Shown: in pieces, positions 54,721 to 62,954 of the stretch
How positions within the stretch are numbered: position 1 is the stretch's first letter
Layout of the letters: every line of letters begins with the position of its first letter
Source of the DNA: JAVVEW01 sp032251045
Lineage (GTDB): Bacteria; Pseudomonadota; Gammaproteobacteria; Methylococcales; Methylomonadaceae
Assembly (NCBI GenBank): GCA_032251045.1
Contig: JAVVEW010000009.1
Span: 1 to 62,990, forward strand
DNA length: 62,990 nucleotides
Direction: 5' to 3'
Notes under the pieces: model-generated
Told to the model about the DNA's origin: nothing
The model's database searches: none
The model's input: only the letters and a program-made list of their open reading frames with translations
Position numbers and translations under genes: made by a program

Positions 54721-55944
54721 ATGGCAAAGAAAACAGATCGCAATCTTGTTGTCGGCCTGGACATCGGCACCTCCAAAGTCGCCGCGATTGTCGGTGAATA
54801 TCACGGTGGTGGCGACATTGAAGTAGCCGGCATTGGCTGCACGTCGTCACGAGGCTTGAAAAAAGGCGTAGTGGTAAATCTGGAATCAACCGTACAATCG
54901 ATACGCCGCGCGGTTGAAGAGGCCGAATTGATGGCCGGCTGTCAGATTACCTCCGTGTTTGCCGGAATCGCCGGCAGTCATATTCGAAGCTTCAATTCGC
55001 ACGGCATTGTCGCAATCAAGGACAAAGAGGTTTCGCAATACGATATTGACCGGGTGATCGACTCCGCTCGTGCGATGGCGATACCCGCCGACCAAAAAAT
55101 CCTGCACATTCTGCCTCAGGAATTTGTTATTGACTTACAAGATGGCATCAAGGAGCCGGTCGGCATGTCCGGCATTCGCCTGGAGGCCAAAGTACACATG
55201 GTGACCGGCAGTGTCAGCGCAGCACAGAACATTATCAAATGTATCCGCCGCTGCGGCCTGGAAGTCGACGACATCGTGCTGGAACAATTAGCCTCATGCC
55301 ATGCCGTGCTCACCGAAGACGAAAAAGATTTGGGTGTTTGTCTGATTGATATCGGCGGCGGTACCACCGATATCGCGGTGTACGCCAATGGCGCCATCAA
55401 ACATACCGCAGTCATCCCCATTGCTGGCGATCAAGTCACCAATGATATTGCTGTGGCACTGCGTACGCCCACCCAAAATGCCGAGCAAATCAAACTGGAA
55501 CATGCCTGCGCCTTGACCCAAATGGTCGATACCGAACAGCTTATTGAGGTTCCCAGCATCGGCGACCGGGCGCCGCGCAAAATTTCTTTGCAAAACCTCG
55601 CCGAAATCATTGAACCCCGTTACGAGGAATTAATGCTGCTGGTGCAGGCGGAATTACGGCGCAGTGGTTTTGAAGAAATGATCGCCGCCGGTATTGTCCT
55701 GACTGGCGGTAGCTCAAAAGTCAAAGGCGCAATCGAATTAGCCGAAGAAATTTTCCACATGCCTGTTCGCCTGGGATTGCCTCAGCATGTGACCGGTTTA
55801 ACCGATGTGGTGCGCAACCCTGTACATTCAACCGGAGTGGGATTATTACTCTACGGCATGGAACATCACGGCGGATTTGAAACACTGGATCAGGAGATTG
55901 GCATATGGAAACGCATGAAAAAATGGTTTCAAGGTGATTTTTAA
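54721..55944 (+). CDS. ftsA: Cell division protein FtsA
   Basis: 407 residues. Actin-like ATPase with GLDIGTSKVAAIVGE, LIDIGGGTTDIAVY and LTGGSSKVKG phosphate loops, and a C-terminal amphipathic helix (IWKRMKKWFQGDF) that anchors FtsZ to the membrane. The ribosome region AGAGCAACC is modest. It is followed by a 64-base gap with a hairpin before ftsZ. Confidence 0.97.
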   Translation: MAKKTDRNLVVGLDIGTSKVAAIVGEYHGGGDIEVAGIGCTSSRGLKKGVVVNLESTVQSIRRAVEEAELMAGCQITSVFAGIAGSHIRSFNSHGIVAIKDKEVSQYDIDRVIDSARAMAIPADQKILHILPQEFVIDLQDGIKEPVGMSGIRLEAKVHMVTGSVSAAQNIIKCIRRCGLEVDDIVLEQLASCHAVLTEDEKDLGVCLIDIGGGTTDIAVYANGAIKHTAVIPIAGDQVTNDIAVALRTPTQNAEQIKLEHACALTQMVDTEQLIEVPSIGDRAPRKISLQNLAEIIEPRYEELMLLVQAELRRSGFEEMIAAGIVLTGGSSKVKGAIELAEEIFHMPVRLGLPQHVTGLTDVVRNPVHSTGVGLLLYGMEHHGGFETLDQEIGIWKRMKKWFQGDF

Positions 55945-55951
55945 CCCCTTA

Positions 55952-55970
55952 CGAACCCATCCCGGGTTCG
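55952..55970 (+). other. Hairpin between ftsA and ftsZ
   Basis: CGAACCC / GGGTTCG (55952-55958 and 55964-55970) form a perfect 7-base stem with a 5-base loop, eight bases after the ftsA stop and 38 before the ftsZ ATG. No T tract follows. It could protect the ftsZ mRNA 5' end or partly attenuate, helping set the FtsZ:FtsA ratio. Structure is observed from sequence; role is inferred. Confidence 0.5.
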
Positions 55971-56008
55971 CATGATTTAATTCAATACTTAACTTCAGGA
56001 GTCTGAAC

Positions 56009-57163
56009 ATGAAATTTGAACTGGCCGATATCGCGGCACAAAACGCAGTCATCAAAGTCATCGGCGTAGGCGGCGGCGGCGGTAATGCCGTACATCACAT
56101 GGTCGAAAGTAACGTCGATGGCGTCCAATTCATTTGCGCCAATACCGACGCCCAAGCCTTGCGCAGACTGAATGTTGACACCCTGGTTCAGCTGGGTGCT
56201 GAACTGACCAAAGGCCTAGGCGCAGGCACTGACCCGGAAGTCGGTCGCATGGCCGCCGAAGAAAATCGCGAACGCCTGCGCGAAGTGATGGAAGGTGCCG
56301 ATATGGTTTTCCTCACCTCCGGCATGGGCGGCGGCACTGGCACGGGCGCTATTCCGATCATCGCTGAAATTGCCAAGGAGCTGGGTATTCTCACGGTCGC
56401 TGTGGTCACTAAACCATTCAAGTTTGAAGGCGCCAAGAAAATGCGGGTTGCCGAGCAAGGCATCGCGGAACTGGAGCGTCACGTTGATTCGTTGATTACC
56501 ATTCCCAACCAAAAATTGTTGCCAGTATTAGGTAATAATTTGTCCCTGAACGAGGCGTTCAATGCTGCCAACAAAGTATTATTGGATGCGGTGCGCGGCA
56601 TCACTGAATTGATTACTCACCAAGGCACGATCAATGTCGATTTTGCCGACGTGCGCACCGTCATGTCCGGCATGGGCGCAGCCATCATGGGCATTGGCTC
56701 GGCCAGCGGCGAAAACCGGGCGCGCGAAGCGGCAGAAAAAGCCATTGCCTGCCCCTTGCTGGAAGACATCCATTTGCATGGCGCCCGTGGCATTCTGGTT
56801 AACATTGCCGCGGCAAACATTGGCATGACCGAATTTGATGAAGTCGGTAATATCATCCATGAACTTAGCGACAGTGATGCCATTATCAAAATCGGTATTT
56901 CTGTAGATGAGTCGCTAGGCGATGAAATTAAAGTCACTGTGGTAGCTACCGGTATGAATCAAGCCACTGAAAAAGCTCATGCCACACCCATTGATTTAGC
57001 GTTGAAACAAAAACAAGCCCAGGAACCGGATTACAGTAACCTCGATAAACCCACCGTGATTCGTCAAACACGAAATGAAAATCGTTATGGCGCACAACCT
57101 AAAAAAGAAGTCGATATGGACTATCTGGATATTCCAGCTTTTTTACGTCGCCAGGCAGACTGA
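56009..57163 (+). CDS. ftsZ: Cell division protein FtsZ
   Basis: 384 residues. Tubulin signature GMGGGTGTGAIP, NTDAQAL, and the synergy-loop region NIGMTEFDEVG. The C-terminal peptide DYLDIPAFLRRQAD binds FtsA and ZipA. A strong AGGAG lies seven bases before the ATG, better than that of ftsA, fitting the higher FtsZ level. It is the first protein of the divisome ring. Confidence 0.98.
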   Translation: MKFELADIAAQNAVIKVIGVGGGGGNAVHHMVESNVDGVQFICANTDAQALRRLNVDTLVQLGAELTKGLGAGTDPEVGRMAAEENRERLREVMEGADMVFLTSGMGGGTGTGAIPIIAEIAKELGILTVAVVTKPFKFEGAKKMRVAEQGIAELERHVDSLITIPNQKLLPVLGNNLSLNEAFNAANKVLLDAVRGITELITHQGTINVDFADVRTVMSGMGAAIMGIGSASGENRAREAAEKAIACPLLEDIHLHGARGILVNIAAANIGMTEFDEVGNIIHELSDSDAIIKIGISVDESLGDEIKVTVVATGMNQATEKAHATPIDLALKQKQAQEPDYSNLDKPTVIRQTRNENRYGAQPKKEVDMDYLDIPAFLRRQAD

Positions 57164-57194
57164 AGATGAAGAGGTCAGGACTTAAACATAACGC

Positions 57195-58097
57195 ATGATT
57201 TATCAACGCACACTAAAAAATCCCATTCGTGCCACCGGCGTCGGCCTGCATACGGGGGACAAGGTTTATTTGACCCTGTATCCTGCCGACCCGGATACCG
57301 GCATTCGGTTTCGACGCGTGGACTTGCCAGAACCCATCATTATTCAGGCACGTCCAGATAATGTTGGTGATACTACGCTCTCGACAACCTTGATGACGAA
57401 CGAAGTTCGGGTTTCCACCGTTGAGCATTTGCTGTCTGCTTTTGCCGGGCTAGGGATTGATAACGCCTTGATTGACATCAACGCGCCAGAAGTTCCTATC
57501 ATGGATGGCAGCGCCGGCCCTTTTGTATTTTTATTGCAATCTGCTGGCATACAAGAGCAAAACAAGCACAAACGCTATCTTCGCATCAAACAACCGGTAA
57601 AAGTAACCGGCCAGGATAAATGGGCGGAATTTCGGCCATTTCAAGGCTTTAAGGTGTCATTCACGATTGATTTCGAACACCCGGCCTTCAATGAATATTC
57701 GCGCACGGCAGTCATGGATTTTTCCACCACCAGTTTTGTCAAGGAAGTCAGTCGAGCCAGAACATTTGGTTTTATGAAAGATATTGACCGGCTGCGGCAA
57801 AATAATCTGGCCTTAGGTGGCAGTCTGGATAACGCTATTGTTATCGATGATGACAAAGTTCTGAATGAAGAAGGGTTACGCTGCGCCGATGAATTTGTCA
57901 AACATAAAATCCTCGATGCCATTGGTGATTTATATCTATTAGGTCACAGTTTGATTGGTGAGTTTATTGGTTATAAATCCGGACATGAACTTAACAATCA
58001 GCTACTCAAGAGCTTGCTTGAAAACCCCGCCAACTTTGAATTTGTCACCTTTGAACATGAATCCGAATTGCCGATATCCTATACCGTAGGTCGGTAA
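57195..58097 (+). CDS. lpxC: UDP-3-O-acyl-N-acetylglucosamine deacetylase LpxC
   Basis: 300 residues. The zinc site is seen in VEHLLSAF (His) and in HKILDAIGD (HKxxD). It performs the committed step of lipid A synthesis, so the organism has LPS. It follows ftsZ by 31 bases as the last gene of the cluster. The secM-secA pair that follows in enterics is absent; an unexplained gap follows. Confidence 0.97.
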   Translation: MIYQRTLKNPIRATGVGLHTGDKVYLTLYPADPDTGIRFRRVDLPEPIIIQARPDNVGDTTLSTTLMTNEVRVSTVEHLLSAFAGLGIDNALIDINAPEVPIMDGSAGPFVFLLQSAGIQEQNKHKRYLRIKQPVKVTGQDKWAEFRPFQGFKVSFTIDFEHPAFNEYSRTAVMDFSTTSFVKEVSRARTFGFMKDIDRLRQNNLALGGSLDNAIVIDDDKVLNEEGLRCADEFVKHKILDAIGDLYLLGHSLIGEFIGYKSGHELNNQLLKSLLENPANFEFVTFEHESELPISYTVGR

Positions 58098-58122
58098 ACC
58101 TCGTTGTTCGTCCATACCCAAA

Positions 58123-58151
58123 CAAAGCTTGCCCATCATGAGCAAGCTTTG
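58123..58151 (+). terminator. Hairpin after lpxC, likely transcription end
   Basis: CAAAGCTTGC / GCAAGCTTTG (58123-58132 and 58142-58151) form a perfect 10-base stem with a 9-base loop 25 bases after the lpxC stop. It lacks a good T run, so efficiency as an intrinsic terminator is uncertain. It likely closes the dcw operon. Confidence 0.55.
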
Positions 58152-58422
58152 CTTAGCTTCTTGCTGCACCATAGTGGGTTTCGCGCCAGTAGCCGTTCAC
58201 AACCATAACGGTCAACACCTGTTTTAGCAAAGGCTTTGGCCCTACCGGCATCCTCTTTTGGCAAAGGGGCGATTGAGCAGGATTTTTTCGATTACCTTTC
58301 GACCTCGCTCCCAGCAGAACGTCTTTTAAGGGTCGTGAACGCTTAACTCACCACATCACGCCATTCTCTTCTCGGACAGCGTCCTAGGCTTGGAAGCGAA
58401 TCGTACACAACAACCTTATCGA
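58152..58422. other. Unexplained gap between lpxC and the glycan block
   Basis: About 270 bases. Small open frames exist in several phases, for example a plus-strand tail ending DYLSTSLPAERLLRVVNA then a stop near 58345, but none has a start with a ribosome site or a recognisable family. It may be the remnant of a lost gene or simply a junction of two regions. Confidence 0.35.
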
Positions 58423-59448
58423 TCAGCCCTTGGTCAAAACATTCGTGATACGGAACAATTCGGTCAAATTGATCGCACGATCATCGATATAAAAATCCGC
58501 CGCCGGTTTCCCGAATGAGAGCTGGTGATAGCGCACTCCCCATTTGGCCATCTGATCGGTGGTCACATCCGACCAGTCGAGACCGGTCATAACCCCGCGC
58601 GCAGTGTGGAGCACGATACGGTGACCGGCGTCATAAAGCCTGTTGATGGCGTCGATGATGTCCCGATGCGGCTTGGCCTGATGGTAGTCGTTGCCGGGCA
58701 CCAGGGTGGCGATAACGCCATCGATATCGAAGCAGAAGGTCTTGACGGCGCTGTCTTTGAACGCCTTAGCCTGTTGATCGGCTCTCAGGAAGTCGTCATG
58801 GCTGTCGATATCGAAATCTTCGGCCATGAGGTGGCCGTAAATCCTTTGGCCGGTCATCGAATGCTGGTTCAGGATGACGGTTCTGCGAACGGCGTCGATA
58901 CAGGCGTTTTGCAGGAAGGTCTCGGGCAGAGTCTGGCGAGCCCGGTTATAGGACTCATGGCCATCGTCAATCACCGGCGAGAGCAGGCCATTTTCTGCGC
59001 GAAACCACATTTTGTAAGGCGTGGCCGGTGCGGGAGCAACGGTGCGCACCGAATCAAGCGTCGGATTTTCCATCAGGATATCAACCACACGATCGATATC
59101 CCCAGGCTTGCGCAGGGGGTAGGTGGGCCGGAGGTGAACCACAATGTCGGGGTGATAATCCTGGTTTTCCGCAAGCCATCCAAGCGCGTGTTGAAAGACG
59201 GCAAGGTCGGTTGCTTCATCGGTTGCCAAGGCATCGGGCCGCAAAAAGGGCGTTTCGGCGCCGTGTTTCCTCGCGATCTCGGCGTAATGTTCACTGTCGG
59301 TGCTGACCATCACCCGATCGATGTGGCGTGCAGCCAGAGCCTGTTCAATGGAATGGGCCATCAGCGGCTGGCCGGCGAAATCACGGATGTTTTTATCGGG
59401 CACCGATTTGGAACCACTGCGAGCGGGAATCATGGCGATGACCGTCAT
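58423..59448 (-). CDS. Acylneuraminate cytidylyltransferase-like protein fused to a HAD domain
   Basis: 341 residues. Residues 1-225 are a NeuA-like CMP-sugar synthase: IPARSGSKSVPDKN is the CTP loop, with LRPTYPLR and the mid-domain region giving the fold. Residues about 235-341 are a HAD-type phosphatase (FDIDGVIATL, D241 and D243). The fused type occurs in animal CMP-sialic acid synthetases and in some bacterial legionaminate or Kdo-like routes. Probably activates the nonulosonic sugar made by the NeuB-like enzyme upstream. The start overlaps the preceding gene stop by four bases. I give no symbol because the exact sugar is unknown. Confidence 0.85.
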   Translation of the reverse strand: MTVIAMIPARSGSKSVPDKNIRDFAGQPLMAHSIEQALAARHIDRVMVSTDSEHYAEIARKHGAETPFLRPDALATDEATDLAVFQHALGWLAENQDYHPDIVVHLRPTYPLRKPGDIDRVVDILMENPTLDSVRTVAPAPATPYKMWFRAENGLLSPVIDDGHESYNRARQTLPETFLQNACIDAVRRTVILNQHSMTGQRIYGHLMAEDFDIDSHDDFLRADQQAKAFKDSAVKTFCFDIDGVIATLVPGNDYHQAKPHRDIIDAINRLYDAGHRIVLHTARGVMTGLDWSDVTTDQMAKWGVRYHQLSFGKPAADFYIDDRAINLTELFRITNVLTKG

Positions 59449-60878
59449 CTTGATGATGAGTTGGCCGGTGATGCCTGTTGTTCAGCATCCGGTTTTCGGG
59501 AGAGCTTAAAGATGTACCGCGAGCTGCGGGTAACTTCAATATCATGGAACCGGTTCAGCAAGGCACCGAACTTGTCAATGCGCGCCTTAAGTTCTGCTTC
59601 GGAAATCTCCGGGTAGCGATGGTCGTGATAGGCTTTGCTATTGCGATGGTTCGGGCGTTGGCGGTTGATCAGTTTGATGGCCGTGCGAATATTAGCGCCT
59701 ATCCAGGATCGGATAAATTTGACTGGATTTGGTTGGCTCAAACCTGACCGTTCTTGTTCTCTTTGCACCAGAATGTCGGTGATTCGATCTACCGCCAGAG
59801 AGCCGTCGGTGGAGGCGAGATGTTGATTGAGAATGCGCGTTCTTTCGGCGTTGTCGATCAGTTCCAGCTTGCCTTCGAGTATCGCCCCCAGGGTGTCCCT
59901 CACTTGTTCCAGTGTGTAAGCGCGGTGACTGAGTCCGTTCGGCAGGTGGTAGTCATACTCGTCCGCTGTCACCGGCTGGTAGCAGACCGCAGGCTTTTCC
60001 AGCACGGCCGCCTCAACCGCGGTGGTGCAACCGTTATGAAGCAAAACTTTGCTGGCCATCAGCCAGGGAATCACGTTGCCTTCGTGCAGGACGTGGACAT
60101 TGTCACAACCGGCCACCGCTTGCCGCCATTGAGCATGGTTTTCGGAAGGATGCGGCCTGACGATGATCGTTGTGTTGGGAAACCAGAGCCGCAGTTGGGG
60201 TATCAGTGTTCGGAAGCTGTCATAGATTTCCTGCACATGCGCGGCAAAACGCCTGCCGAACTCTAAACTCATGCCTCGCCCCGTCCGGCTGACCACCACG
60301 CCATCCGGGCTGGACTGGAGCAAGGCCAGTTCCGAGGCAAAGGGATTTACAAACGGAAAGTTGGTATTGATCAGGATGAATTCGCCATACTTGTCATTGA
60401 GCGCGCGCGCTTCATCGGCAAAGTATCCGCGCAATTCCCTCCGCAGCAGATCCATGCGCGGGTTGCCGGTGCGGTAAATGGGAACGCCGGTGTAGCCGTC
60501 GTAACTGGCAAAAAGTTCGGCGTCGTCCGCGCCCCAGGAAAAAAGACAGTTGATGTTGGAGAAGGTCTTTTCGGAATAACGCCAGGCGTAGTATTCGTTG
60601 GAGGAAAATCGCACCAGGCTTTCTTCGTCCCAGGCGATGATTTCGTGCCCAAGATCGCGAATAAAACCGTTCATCAATGCGCTGAGGGAGCGCAGGCTCT
60701 TGGCAAGAAAGATGCCCCGAGGCAAATAGGGCATGGCGAAATTGATGAAATGACGGGAGCCGATCACCACGGGAAAGCCTTTTTCCACCGCAGCGCACGC
60801 CAGCAACAATTTGGCGTCCAACTCTCGGACCTGATTTTCCACCGGAATGATCAGGGGGCGATATTTTTTGTTTGACAT
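59445..60878 (-). CDS. Surface carbohydrate biosynthesis protein (GT-B-like transferase)
   Basis: 477 residues with no membrane helix. An N-terminal domain (RPLIIPVENQVRELDAKLLL) resembles the 'surface carbohydrate biosynthesis protein' family, and the C-terminal half has a GT-B-like donor site (VLLHNGCTTAVEAAVLEKPAVCYQPV with upstream IIVRPHPSENHAQWR), similar to CDP-glycerol glycerophosphotransferases. It probably transfers or assembles the sugar activated by the NeuA-like enzyme, with whose gene it overlaps by four bases. The acceptor is unknown. It lies 287 bases from the NeuB-like gene. Confidence 0.75.
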   Translation of the reverse strand: MSNKKYRPLIIPVENQVRELDAKLLLACAAVEKGFPVVIGSRHFINFAMPYLPRGIFLAKSLRSLSALMNGFIRDLGHEIIAWDEESLVRFSSNEYYAWRYSEKTFSNINCLFSWGADDAELFASYDGYTGVPIYRTGNPRMDLLRRELRGYFADEARALNDKYGEFILINTNFPFVNPFASELALLQSSPDGVVVSRTGRGMSLEFGRRFAAHVQEIYDSFRTLIPQLRLWFPNTTIIVRPHPSENHAQWRQAVAGCDNVHVLHEGNVIPWLMASKVLLHNGCTTAVEAAVLEKPAVCYQPVTADEYDYHLPNGLSHRAYTLEQVRDTLGAILEGKLELIDNAERTRILNQHLASTDGSLAVDRITDILVQREQERSGLSQPNPVKFIRSWIGANIRTAIKLINRQRPNHRNSKAYHDHRYPEISEAELKARIDKFGALLNRFHDIEVTRSSRYIFKLSRKPDAEQQASPANSSSR

Positions 60879-61020
60879 AGACTATGGATTTCTCAATGAA
60901 CTGTGCGCGGGGATGTATCGCCCTCAACCAGACACCTGGTTCTCCGAGCATGGCATGGCAGCTATTCTATATACTCATCGCAGATCAAAATTCGGCATCG
61001 GGTGCCCGTCAAAGGGCGCT

Positions 61021-61100
61021 GTAAATACATCCGTGTAAGCTCTACGCCAGCATCCATGCTGGCAAAGCCTTTCCGAACCCCCCGATGCATCCTTGGACAT
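61021..61100. repeat. Intergenic palindromic element, possibly a dispersed repeat
   Basis: Between the NeuB-like gene and the transferase. It contains GTAAATACATCCGTGTAAGC, then a perfect 8-base dyad GCCAGCAT-CC-ATGCTGGC (61046-61063), then TTCCGAACCCCCCGATGCATCC. CATCC recurs three times, twice in short dyads (TACATCCGTGTA and AGCATCCATGCT). The wording resembles dispersed intergenic repeats I have seen in gammaproteobacterial genomes, but no second copy is evident by eye in this window, so repeat status is unproven. Confidence 0.4.
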
Positions 61101-61165
61101 TGTCGATGTGAAGCGCAAAAGGTATAACCATGCCATTTACTCGGTTCACTGTCTTTGACCCAGGA

Positions 61166-62662
61166 TCACCATTCCTCAATCAGGGTCTTACGTTGGATCG
61201 GATCAAGGGTATTGATCGCCGCATCCCGGTATTCGGAATCGTGACGGATATCGGTGGTGGAGACCTCTTCAAAAATGCATCCGCCATTGGAAGAAAAACT
61301 GTGCCAGGCACCCGCTTCGATTAAATGGATGTCGCCAGCGGCCAGCTTATGCCGGTTGTCATTGACGACCAGGTCGAGGTCGCCCCACAAAAGCTGAAAC
61401 GTTTCCTCCTTCTGGTGGTGCCGATGGCTGGGGTGCTGCTGGCCGGGTAACAGAATAGCCAGCTTTTTACAGTAACTGCGATTGACGATGCTGATAAAGA
61501 TAGCACCGATATCGCGAAATCTGTCCATGCCATAATGGTGAGAGACTTCAAAGGGCGCATCCTCTCCGACGATAACGCCCGCCTCATTGAGCATGCCGCG
61601 CGCCTCATGCAACAGGGCGCGCAGGGTCAGCAGAGGATCTTCCGGACTGGACTCCTGAACAGCATCGTGCTCGCGATAATCTTTCGTGGCCTTGAACACG
61701 GCGCGATATTGTCCAAATTCGCCGGAGCTGGTTTGACCTTCACCACAGGGCATGGCGTAGTAGATATCTTCCGCACTGATGGTCTCTCCCGCCTTGATGG
61801 CATGTTTGGCATAAACCCCACGGGCCAGGGAGCGAATGGATGCCTGCTCTACCTGGTCCGGGATTTTGTCATCATCCTCACCACAAATCAGCTGCGCGCG
61901 CAACGCCTGTTTTACCCAGGCGGAGGTTTGCTCAGGATTCATGGAATACTTGTTCAGGATAATGTCATCGGTCGCTACGCCCACATGCCGTTCAAGCAGC
62001 CGGGCGCCTTTGGCGATAGCGACGGTGACCACGTTGAGATTTTCCGGCGACTCGTGACCGGAATAGCCAATGGTGACTCCCGGATAGCGACGAATCAGGC
62101 GCGCCAGGAAATTCATGCGCTGTTTTTCATCCGGCGTCGGATACTCGGACACGCAGTGCATAATGGCGAAATCAAGTTTGCGGTGGCCCAGAAAACTGAC
62201 CAGCTTGTCAATCTGATCCAGTGTCAGACCGCCGGTGGAGGCGATGACCGGGTAGCCGGCACTGGCAATGCACTCCAGCAGGGGCCAGTCGGTGGCGCTG
62301 CAACTGGCAATTTTCAAAATGGCCGCCCCATGGTCAATACATTTTTGTACCGATCGCTCGTCAAACGGCGTGACCACCGGCAGCAGTCCGCTGGACCGGG
62401 TGAAGCTCACCAGCTCCCTGAACTGATCATCTGACAGGCGGGTGCTCAAAAAACGCGGTATGTGGGGGATATCCTTCAGATCGCGACTTGCCGGATGGAT
62501 AAAACTGTCCAGATCCCGGTACTGGAATTTTACCGCGCCCTTAATGTTGTGCTCTCTGGCGATGTTGGCCATCGCGCTGATAATGGCCTTGCCGTGATCC
62601 ACCGAACCTTGGTGATTGTTGGCCATTTCGAAAATAAAAAGATTATTGAAAGTATCACTCAC
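61166..62662 (-). CDS. N-acetylneuraminate synthase (NeuB)-like enzyme fused to a C-terminal cupin
   Basis: 498 residues, well beyond the ~350 of a normal NeuB. Residues 1-275 are the TIM barrel (EMANNHQGS, KFQYRDLDS, KIASCSATDWPLL, IGYSGHE, LERHVG). Residues 281-340 are the SAF (antifreeze-like) domain, and about 385-470 form a cupin with a metal-site pattern: H410, H413, H415, E419/E420 and H454. NeuB condenses phosphoenolpyruvate with an N-acyl-hexosamine to give a nine-carbon sugar. The added cupin could isomerise or epimerise its substrate. Start is the ATG at 62662. Head of a glycan block. Confidence 0.85.
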   Translation of the reverse strand: MSDTFNNLFIFEMANNHQGSVDHGKAIISAMANIAREHNIKGAVKFQYRDLDSFIHPASRDLKDIPHIPRFLSTRLSDDQFRELVSFTRSSGLLPVVTPFDERSVQKCIDHGAAILKIASCSATDWPLLECIASAGYPVIASTGGLTLDQIDKLVSFLGHRKLDFAIMHCVSEYPTPDEKQRMNFLARLIRRYPGVTIGYSGHESPENLNVVTVAIAKGARLLERHVGVATDDIILNKYSMNPEQTSAWVKQALRAQLICGEDDDKIPDQVEQASIRSLARGVYAKHAIKAGETISAEDIYYAMPCGEGQTSSGEFGQYRAVFKATKDYREHDAVQESSPEDPLLTLRALLHEARGMLNEAGVIVGEDAPFEVSHHYGMDRFRDIGAIFISIVNRSYCKKLAILLPGQQHPSHRHHQKEETFQLLWGDLDLVVNDNRHKLAAGDIHLIEAGAWHSFSSNGGCIFEEVSTTDIRHDSEYRDAAINTLDPIQRKTLIEEW

Positions 62663-62912
62663 GCTAGTTTCCGAGTTGTTGAATGGAGCCGCTGTGCGGC
62701 AATATGGACTCTTTGACAGTTGTCAGCCGCTGCGAAACCCGATTAATGAATAGCTCGCTCACTTAATCCCAGGCACGCCTATCATAGGATTCTTTGCTGA
62801 ACACAGTACAGCAGTCAAAAATAGAGCTTACTCCCAAAAGCAACGATACTAAAATACTTCTCATTAGGTCAATCTTTGCTACGGAATGTAGGTTTTTAGA
62901 TATTTTCATGGC
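62663..62912. other. Intergenic gap between rRNA operon and glycan block
   Basis: About 250 bases with no gene I can support. It should contain the promoter of the NeuB-like gene on the minus strand, but I see no strong -35/-10 pair. Confidence 0.4.
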
Positions 62913-62944
62913 AAAAAAAAAACCCCGCTTTTGAGGGCGGGGTT
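62913..62944 (-). terminator. rRNA operon terminator
   Basis: AACCCCGC / GCGGGGTT (62921-62928 and 62937-62944) with an 8-base loop. On the minus strand it is followed by ten T's (A run at 62913-62922), giving a textbook intrinsic terminator directly after 5S rRNA. Confidence 0.9.
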
Positions 62945-62954
62945 AATATTTAAG

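Noticed and set aside
58525..59616. 363-residue plus-strand open frame
   Set aside because: It lies antisense to the NeuA-HAD fusion gene and part of its neighbour, whose products have clear motifs; the antisense product has none.
61535..62434. 299-residue plus-strand open frame
   Set aside because: Antisense to the NeuB-like gene with no domain; typical shadow frame.
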